64,000 bases of DNA, from positions 39,394,501 through 39,458,500 of the forward strand of contig JAIOJX010000002.1 in NCBI GenBank assembly GCA_022376925.1, read 5' to 3'. This document shows, one piece after another, positions 56,521 to 64,000 of the stretch. The position numbers and the translations under genes were made by a program. Positions within the stretch are counted from its first letter, which is position 1. Every line of letters starts with the position of its first letter. The DNA is from Tragulus kanchil (taxonomy: Eukaryota > Chordata > Mammalia > Artiodactyla > Tragulidae). The notes under the pieces were generated by a model. That model saw nothing but the letters and a program-made list of their open reading frames with translations. It ran no database searches and was not told the DNA's origin.

Positions 56521-57121
56521 AAGAGTTTTGAAATGAGTTCTGAATAGACAGCATTTTCTTTGTGCGGGTGGTAAATAACCCAGAGCAAAGTTAGCGAGCT
56601 GCCGCTTCTGCATTCTGGCTCCATGGAAGTTTTTTGTGGGATGAAAGGCAGGATGTTTTTTACAGAATGTGACCTTCCCCGAACACTAGAGGTGAGGAGA
56701 AAACGCTCGTGAGATCGCGGGACCGCTTTCCATCGGGGAGAAGAGCAGAGCTCTTAACAAAGCTGCGAGAGGAGAGGAGACCCCCCACCTCCCGCCCCAA
56801 AGCCAGGCCCCATGGAGTTGCCTGAGGTGTTCTGCCCTGGGCGCACATTTCTGTAGGTCTGACTTAAGGATCCATGATCTTATGGCGATTGTTTTCATGT
56901 GCCCATTTTTTTTCTCTCCTAGAAAGCCAGAGCGTGTCTGAATGGGGCCGTGGGGAGAAACCCTAGGAGAAACAGCCTAAGAGCATTTTGGAATATATCC
57001 CGGAAAAGATAACTTTCCACACTTCTGCAGACACTCTCCAGGGAAAGGTAAGAAAAGAAAACACGGAGAAAAGTAGATTCAAGGTATTTTCTGACATCAT
57101 ACTGGGTGAACTTGGGGGAAC
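56521..57121. other. Unique sequence downstream of CpG island, no gene accepted
   Basis: No transposable element or exon recognised. It ends at duplication K. Confidence 0.45.
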
Positions 57122-57379
57122 GCAGTGCTGATGCAGGATGGAAGGTGGGAGTGGGGAGCCAGGAGGGTCCAGCTCCTGCCCTCCCCCTCAGAGGCATGGC
57201 CGCGGCCTGTGGCCCTGGTCTGCTGTGAAGGTCAGGGTCCCAGAGGCTCTTTCAGAGCCTCAGAGCTCAGGGGAGGGGGACCAGCGGGATTGTGGGGTCT
57301 GGCAGGTGCGTGTCCTAAATGACAGTGTGTTTAACGCCGCGCATGTTACTTGTACAGTATGGAATTCTTTTTAGGTTTA

Positions 57380-57900
57380 TATTTGCACTGGGGCTGACTC
57401 ATTTTCTATTTCGAATTCCTGAAGGATCCCTTCTACGGTGCTCAGAAAAGTGCATCTGGTGCGTCCATAGAATAAGCATCCAACACGAAGACGCGCTACG
57501 TGCTGGCGCCGTTTGTCGCTATAGGGGACCTGCACAGTCCCCGCTCTGTTTCTTTTCTGGAGTACATTTTGCGTCAAGGAATCAAGTTGTAGGACTCTCT
57601 CCTTAAGCAGTAAGGACATTTAAGAAATCCCCAGCTAATTGCGGTGGTTGGAAACCAATTGCATTTACAGCTCTCGAGCAAGCGCGGCGGAGGAAGTTCA
57701 GAGGCACAAGGATTGTCCTCATCACTTCCTGGTTTGTTTCTGGAGCAAAGCGTGGGTAACATTGTTACTTGTGGGCTGGTCATATACACATAACCGAAGC
57801 ACTTTTCCAGTAGGTCACAAGGTCAAGTGGCGGTTCTCAGGCCTGTGCCAGTGTTGTGTCTCACGGTGATGGGTAAAACAAGGCAATTACAAGGCAAAGA
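57380..57900. other. Possible conserved noncoding element, copy 1
   Basis: Repeat-free, balanced composition with CCCCAGCTAATTGCGG, CCAATTGCATTTACAG, CACTTCCTGGTTT (ETS-like) and TAACATTGTTAC (SOX-like). Duplicated at 58464-58984. Resemblance only. Confidence 0.25.
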
Positions 57901-58463
57901 GAAGTTGTTAGGTTGCAGGTGTTCTCCTGGGGTCCAAATTCTGAGTTTTGGACAATTGGTAGATGCCTTTGCTGTTTACACCTTGGATCGGTGATCTTTC
58001 TATTTCAGACAGATTGCTGTCAAGTTAATTGGAATGCCCCCTTTAGGTCATAGAATGAGGAACGCAGATGAGTGGGTCTCCTGGAAGCAGTGGTGCAGCT
58101 GAGATAAAATTATGGGATCCTCGATTCAATATGCTCATGGTAACACTTTTTTGCCAACTTCATGACAATTTTAGGGAGATGAAATCATGCGGGGATTTGG
58201 GCGGGGCAGTGCTGATGCAGGATGGAAGGTGGGAGTGGGGAGCCAGGAGGGTCCAGCTCCTGCCCTCCCCCTCAGAGGCATGGCCGCGGCCTGTGGCCCT
58301 GGTCTGCTGTGAAGGTCAGGGTCCCAGAGGCTCTTTCAGAGCCTCAGAGCTCAGGGGAGGGGGACCAGCGGGATTGTGGGGTCTGGCAGGTGCGTGTCCT
58401 AAATGACAGTGTGTTTAACGCCGCGCATGTTACTTGTACAGTATGGAATTCTTTTTAGGTTTA

Positions 58464-58984
58464 TATTTGCACTGGGGCTGACTCATTTTCTATTTCGAAT
58501 TCCTGAAGGATCCCTTCTACGGTGCTCAGAAAAGTGCATCTGGTGCGTCCATAGAATAAGCATCCAACACGAAGACGCGCTACGTGCTGGCGCCGTTTGT
58601 CGCTATAGGGGACCTGCACAGTCCCCGCTCTGTTTCTTTTCTGGAGTACATTTTGCGTCAAGGAATCAAGTTGTAGGACTCTCTCCTTAAGCAGTAAGGA
58701 CATTTAAGAAATCCCCAGCTAATTGCGGTGGTTGGAAACCAATTGCATTTACAGCTCTCGAGCAAGCGCGGCGGAGGAAGTTCAGAGGCACAAGGATTGT
58801 CCTCATCACTTCCTGGTTTGTTTCTGGAGCAAAGCGTGGGTAACATTGTTACTTGTGGGCTGGTCATATACACATAACCGAAGCACTTTTCCAGTAGGTC
58901 ACAAGGTCAAGTGGCGGTTCTCAGGCCTGTGCCAGTGTTGTGTCTCACGGTGATGGGTAAAACAAGGCAATTACAAGGCAAAGA
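58464..58984. other. Possible conserved noncoding element, copy 2
   Basis: Duplicate of 57380-57900 at offset 1084. Confidence 0.25.
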
Positions 58985-59280
58985 GAAGTTGTTAGGTTGC
59001 AGGTGTTCTCCTGGGGTCCAAATTCTGAGTTTTGGACAATTGGTAGATGCCTTTGCTGTTTACACCTTGGATCGGTGATCTTTCTATTTCAGACAGATTG
59101 CTGTCAAGTTAATTGGAATGCCCCCTTTAGGTCATAGAATGAGGAACGCAGATGAGTGGGTCTCCTGGAAGCAGTGGTGCAGCTGAGATAAAATTATGGG
59201 ATCCTCGATTCAATATGCTCATGGTAACACTTTTTTTTGCCAACTTCATGACAATTTTAGGGAGATGAAATCATGTCCTT

Positions 59281-59505
59281 GCATGCCGTGTGCTAAGTCT
59301 GTTAGTTGTGTCTGACTCTTAGTGACCCTGTGGACTGTAGCCCACCACGCTCTTTCTGTCCATAAAATTCTCCAGGCAGGAATACTGGAGTGTGTAGCCA
59401 TGCCCTCCTCCAGGGGATCTTCCTGACCCAGGGATCAAATTCATGTCTCTTACGTCTCTTCCATTGGCAGGTGGGTTCTTTACCATTAGTGCCACCAGAC
59501 TAGCG
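59281..59505 (-). mobile_element. Bov-tA/BovB-tail SINE (antisense)
   Basis: GTTGTGTCTGACTCTTAGTG, GGACTGTAGCCCACCACGCT, AGGAATACTGGAGTGTGTAG, GGATCTTCCTGACCCAGGG, GTTCTTTACCATTAGTGCCA. It starts immediately after duplication K ends. Confidence 0.9.
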
Positions 59506-59734
59506 TCCTTGGTTTGTCATTAGTGTGTTCCTTCCTACTGTATACATTCTCTGGGAAAAGTGTTATCTTTAACATGCAAAAGATTAAATTCATACGTCCT
59601 AGACTTAAGAAAAAAGTTTTACCTTAATTCTTTCTTTAAACATTTAATATTAAAATAACCTTTGTCAGAGAACTCTACTCAGTGTTCAATGGTGACCTAA
59701 ATGGAAAAGAAATCCAAAAAAGAGTGGATACCTG

Positions 59735-59830
59735 TATACATATAGCTGATTGATTCTGCAGTGCAGTAGGAACTAACAAAACAGTGTAAAGCAGCTGTAT
59801 TCAAATAAAAATTAAAATAAAATAAAATAC
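59735..59830 (+). mobile_element. L1 3' terminal fragment (sense), copy 1
   Basis: GTGGATACCTGTATACATAT, AGCTGATTGATTCTGCAGTG, AACAAAACAGTGTAAAGCAG, TATTCAAATAAAAATTAAAA. L1 3' end with A-rich tail. Confidence 0.85.
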
Positions 59831-60407
59831 ATCTTTGTATATTGCCTTCAGAAATAGGGCCCTCAAGCAACAGAAATAAGAATTCAGGTGGCCATGCAGG
59901 CAGGTAGAAGTTTCTGCAGTACGATTGTTTCCTGAGGTCATTTGCAGGACATCACCAGAAGAGGGCAGCACAGAGTAACAAACGCAAAGCCATTTCCACC
60001 AGAAACCTCCGTGAAAAAAAAAAAAATCCAGAGTGAAAATGTCTGTATGAACGCAGTACTTTTCCGGCAGTGTCTTCCCCAGAACTCACACACCTCTAAA
60101 CTAAATTGTTAAAAGGCCCAACTGTGCTAATCCCCAGATAGTTCTCTCACGGTGAAAGTGTTGAGGGGTGAAGAGAAACCTTGATCTCCTTGTCAGAGGT
60201 GTTTGCCCTTATTTAAAACCCTCTGTGAGAGCAAATACCAGTAATGGGCTCACATTTTCATTACAAAGCTTTTCAAGGTGATTTTTTCTGTTGGAAAATA
60301 TTGGAAATCGAACAGACTAAACTGGAACAATACCCCAGAGAATTTAGACGATTTTATGAAAACATGTTCTATTTCTTCACGTGGTTTTTCTGAAAGCTCC
60401 AGTTTAA

Positions 60408-60563
60408 GATTGTCGTGCCTAGCTGCTAAGCTGTGTCTGACTCTTTGCGGCCCCATGGACTGCAGCACACCAGGCTTCCTGTCCTTCACCAGCTCCCAGA
60501 GTTTGCTCAAACTCGTGCCCATTGAGGTGGTGATGCCATCCAACCACCTCAGAGTTCACTGGT
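60408..60563 (-). mobile_element. BovB LINE 3'-region fragment (antisense), copy 1
   Basis: GCTGTGTCTGACTCTTTGCG, CCCATGGACTGCAGCACACC, CTTCACCAGCTCCCAGAGTT, CTCAAACTCGTGCCCATTGA, GGTGATGCCATCCAACCACC. This extends past the SINE-shared tail into BovB proper, in reverse. Confidence 0.85.
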
Positions 60564-60784
60564 CTCAGCGTGAGTATTGATGGACTCTTAGTGTCTTTAT
60601 ACTGAATCTTCTCCCGTAATCTGGAGGTTAGCATTTTAGACGACCATTCTTGTCAGCTCCTTAATTCTTTCTTTAAAAAAATTTAATATTAAAAATTTAA
60701 CCTTTTTTTTTTTGTCAGAGAACTCTACTCAGTGTTCAATGGTGACCTAAATGGAAAAGAAATCCAAAAAAGAGTGGATACCTG

Positions 60785-60880
60785 TATACATATAGCTGAT
60801 TGATTCTGCAGTGCAGTAGGAACTAACAAAACAGTGTAAAGCAGCTGTATTCAAATAAAAATTAAAATAAAATAAAATAC
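60785..60880 (+). mobile_element. L1 3' terminal fragment (sense), copy 2
   Basis: Duplicate of 59735-59830 at offset 1050. Confidence 0.85.
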
Positions 60881-61456
60881 ATCTTTGTATATTGCCTTCA
60901 GAAATAGGGCCCTCAAGCAACAGAAATAAGAATTCAGGTGGCCATGCAGGCAGGTAGAAGTTTCTGCAGTACGATTGTTTCCTGAGGTCATTTGCAGGAC
61001 ATCACCAGAAGAGGGCAGCACAGAGTAACAAACGCAAAGCCATTTCCACCAGAAACCTCCGTGAAAAAAAAAAAAATCCAGAGTGAAAATGTCTGTATGA
61101 ACGCAGTACTTTTCCGGCAGTGTCTTCCCCAGAACTCACACACCTCTAAACTAAATTGTTAAAAGGCCCAACTGTGCTAATCCCCAGATAGTTCTCTCAC
61201 GGTGAAAGTGTTGAGGGTGAAGAGAAACCTTGATCTCCTTGTCAGAGGTGTTTGCCCTTATTTAAAACCCTCTGTGAGAGCAAATACCAGTAATGGGCTC
61301 ACATTTTCATTACAAAGCTTTTCAAGGTGATTTTTTCTGTTGGAAAATATTGGAAATCGAACAGACTAAACTGGAACAATACCCCAGAGAATTTAGACGA
61401 TTTTATGAAAACATGTTCTATTTCTTCACGTGGTTTTTCTGAAAGCTCCAGTTTAA

Positions 61457-61612
61457 GATTGTCGTGCCTAGCTGCTAAGCTGTGTCTGACTCTTTGCGGC
61501 CCCATGGACTGCAGCACACCAGGCTTCCCTGTCCTTCACCAGCTCCCAGAGTTTGCTCAAACTCGTGCCCATTGAGGTGGTGATGCCATCCAACCACCTC
61601 AGAGTTCACTGG
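61457..61612 (-). mobile_element. BovB LINE fragment (antisense), copy 2
   Basis: Duplicate of 60408-60563. It keeps GGCTTCCCTGTCC, the consensus form. Confidence 0.85.
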
Positions 61613-61713
61613 TCTCAGCGTGAGTATTGATGGACTCTTAGTGTCTTTATACTGAATCTTCTCCCGTAATCTGGAGGTTAGCATTTAAGACGACCATTCT
61701 TGTCAGCTCCTTA

Positions 61714-62917
61714 GGATTGCAGAGCACTTCTCTTTCCCCAGGGTTCACGAGCTGGGAGGAAACAAGCTGTTCGCACAAGCCAAGTGGCCCTCTTATGCCG
61801 TTAGGTTTCTTGGATTTACCTTCTGAATGACTTTGGCTCGTGTTAATTTCAGGTGTTTGACATATCCAGCATTGTTATCTTCAAAGGTTTCCCAGGCAAC
61901 CGTGACAATTCATCTGGTCCCAGTCAAACTGCCCTTGAACTCGTCACTTCCCCCCGTGTGAGTCATGTGTGTATCGGAAGGAGGAACATCCAGGGTTTCA
62001 TGTGAGGGGCCGATGTGAGGACGAGATGGATGGATTTGGAGGCTCGGGCTGCCGCTGGCTGCCTGCAGGTTCACTCAGTCAAGCTCACATTTTAACTTGG
62101 GGGAACCACATCAGCACCCAGGGTCCTGGGATCTGCCCGACTCCTGCTTAGGGATCCAGGGAATACTTATGAGCCCCAAACTCCTAGCCCACATCACTCC
62201 AAGAAGCCCTTGGGGTGCAGATTGCTCCCCCTTGGCTGGCCTGCGTGCTTCCTGTGGGTCCTGCTGGCTGTCACCGCCCTCTGACCTTGGAGGGAGGGCT
62301 CCCCAGTCAGGTTCACGGTGATCCATGGTGAAGCCACCAGGAGTGCCTTGTTCTGCTAGGCTTGTTCCCACCCCCAAGTCGTTCCTGAAGAGCAGAGGAG
62401 GAGGGAGGATCCGCATCCTGACCCTGTGGTTGTGAAGGTCCTGTGCTCTACGTTGACGCCTTCTGTGTTGTGAGTGAAACAGAGCACTTGGCCTAGTCTA
62501 GGCAGGCAGCACCGTCAGGCAGTTTTTTTCCCCCTCTTTTGCTTGGCTCTTACCCTCACATGGACTGACTGACAAATAGGGCAATGGCATACACAGCCTG
62601 GGCGTCCCACCAGCAGGACTCTGAAGGGGCAGCGGGTGGCTGCCCGAGTGCGGGGCTCCTGCAGAAGTCTCCCTGTCAGCTCCACGCTGCCCTCAGAGGC
62701 CAGAGAGCTGAGCAGTGACTCCTCTGCGTCCGACCCAGCCGTCAAAGCAAAGCCCCCAGCCCTCACCATTCCACTGTCCTGCATTTGTTGTATCTTATTC
62801 TGTCTGATACACTCACTGGGACAGGAACATCTCATTGCCGTGTATCTAAGTAAGCAGATTTTTAAAAAGTCACTTTCAAGGGTCTGTAAGAAATTTAAGT
62901 AAGAATTATGTATATAA
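61714..62917. other. Unique sequence, no gene accepted
   Basis: GC-moderate. A 209-codon minus-strand frame (62515-63144) starts inside the neighbouring SINE and has no domain. Confidence 0.45.
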
Positions 62918-63140
62918 GAGAGCTTGCCGGGTGGCACAGTGGTGAAAAATCCACCTGCCCATGCAGGAGATCCAAGAGACACAGGTTCAATCCCTGGGTC
63001 AGGAAGATCCCCTGAAGGAGGAAATGGCAACCCACTCCAGCATTTTTGCCTGGAAAATTCCATGGATAGAGGAGCCTGGTGGGCTACGGTCCACAGAGTT
63101 GCAAAAAGTTGGATACAACTGAGCATATTCACAAATATGC
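62918..63140 (+). mobile_element. Bov-tA SINE (sense)
   Basis: GAGCTTGCCGGGTGGCACAG, CATGCAGGAGATCC, GGTTCAATCCCTGGGTCAGG, CACTCCAGCATTTTTGCCTG, GTTGGATACAACTGAGCATA. It has a 10-base duplication around AGGAGATCCAAGAGAC before the B box. Confidence 0.93.
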
Positions 63141-64000
63141 ACATATATAATAAGCATGCATATAAGATGGAAGTATATATATAAACAGTTCCTTTAGCTA
63201 CCAGCCCTTTTGCCAGCTACAGCTACCCCTGTGATGATCACTTTGAATAGTCCTGGACTTGTTAAAATTAATGGCCATAAATATAATTTTATAATAGGTA
63301 ATGTCGTCTTTGGGGTGTGAAATAATAGAAATCAATTTGAATAAATATTTGCTATTTGTTTTCATAAAAGTTTAAATCCTCCAAAGAGAACTCTGACCAA
63401 AATAGGAAGAGAGGAGGATCGAGGGAACAGGCTGTATGGGTCATATCCCTGGCTTTTAACTAAAGGACGCCCTGACTGTTGGCATGGCCCACACAACCGG
63501 CATCTCAGCATTTCTTAAGCTGAGATCCAGCTGGAGGGTCTTAATCAGGGTGGACTTATTTTCATCATTCGTAGTCTTTCTGTGCATTGATGAGCATTGG
63601 TGATGGAGTTTCGATACCTAAATCACAGTTTAAAAAGATTCAAAGAGGCATATGAATCCCCAGGCTGGGACATTTCCTAAGCCAGAGGGTTTTCGTGCAA
63701 AGCTAATATGTATAATAGAGAATCAGTCTTTCACTGTACAGTTTTGTCATCCTGTTTCAATAATTGAATGAATATTCTGAATTAATGAGCATAACAGTTG
63801 TGTGAGCTAAAGACTAGGCTAAGCTCTGCCTTCATGGGTGGGAGCCTTAAGCAAATGTTTCTTTTCATCAGCTTGTTCAAGAGGCATAAACATAATTATG
63901 GTTCTGGGGTCATAACATACCAGTCGGTTAACACAGCAACTGACTTGAGAACAGGTCACAGAGTTATGGGTTGTAATTTGCTTTAAGTACCTGGAAGATC
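63141..64000. other. Unique AT-rich sequence to window end, no gene seen
   Basis: Short (AT)n near 63174. No recognised element or exon. Confidence 0.5.

Larger units (their letters stand above)
57122..59275. repeat. Tandem duplication K (period 1084-1086), 16-bp filler
   Basis: The first copy is 57122-58189 and the second 58206-59275. 58190-58205 is 16 bases of G-rich filler (CGGGGATTTGGGCGGG) not found elsewhere in the unit. The T run near the end is 6 in copy 1 and 8 in copy 2. The unit contains no transposable element. Confidence 0.95.
59622..61713. repeat. Tandem duplication L (period 1037-1050)
   Basis: The first copy is 59622-60663 and the second 60659-61713, sharing CCTTA at the start, junction and end. 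The start of copy 2 is inflated in homopolymers (CTTTAAACATTT versus CTTTAAAAAAATTT; ACCTTTGTC versus ACC followed by 12 T and GTC). Near the end, copy 1 has GGCTTCCTGTCC where copy 2 has GGCTTCCCTGTCC. Confidence 0.94.

Noticed and set aside
1..61713. Reading the 1.1-kb duplications as a new kind of programmed tandem amplification
   Set aside because: Junction-side error clusters, filler bases, an N, a SINE cut at a join and absence of shared sequence among units all fit contig-overlap artefacts better.
62515..63144. 209-codon minus-strand open frame
   Set aside because: The first third is the reverse of a Bov-tA SINE and the rest has no domain.

Overview
The window is ruminant (Pecora, probably bovid) nuclear DNA. 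The evidence is dense insertion of artiodactyl-specific repeats: Bov-tA/BovB-tailed SINEs, several tRNA-derived SINE types including CHR-2-like copies, BovB LINE pieces, and many old L1 3'-end fragments. Species cannot be fixed from the sequence. I find no protein-coding gene, exon or functional RNA gene that I can support. All long open frames run through SINEs, (GT)n tracts or compositionally biased unique DNA, and none carries a recognisable domain. The window reads as intergenic DNA or the interior of a very large intron.

The dominant feature is structural. Twelve separate direct, head-to-tail duplications are present, each of a different sequence and each with a period of about 1.04-1.14 kb. 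Junctions lie near 474, 5204, 21429, 29807, 34631, 38025, 41008, 48568, 51776, 55005, 58197 and 60661. Copies are identical or nearly so. In most pairs the differences (homopolymer length changes, 9-16 nt of filler, one N) concentrate at the end of the first copy and the start of the second. This is the signature of contig ends that overlap by about 1.1 kb and were joined without merging. I read it as an assembly artefact; collapsing it would remove about 13.3 kb and leave roughly 51 kb of real sequence.

Layout: 1-6.3 kb holds duplications A and B with SINE and L1 fragments. 6.3-20.3 kb is duplication-free, with a CpG island at about 9.0-9.66 kb, a 90-bp-arm inverted repeat at 10.80-11.07 kb, SINEs with clean target-site duplications, and a 3-kb repeat-poor AT-rich block (16.76-19.74 kb). 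19.7-22.5 kb is a CHR-2/L1/SINE cluster carrying duplication C. 22.5-28.7 kb is SINE-rich with unique spacers. 28.7-42.1 kb holds duplications D-G. 42.1-47.4 kb is L1 and SINE material. 47.4-61.7 kb holds duplications H-L in close succession, with a second small CpG island at 56.28-56.52 kb. 61.7-64 kb is unique sequence plus one Bov-tA.

The real biology worth following is the long hairpin, the two orphan CpG islands, and unique blocks with an enhancer-like look. Family names were assigned by recognising consensus phrases, not by a database search.
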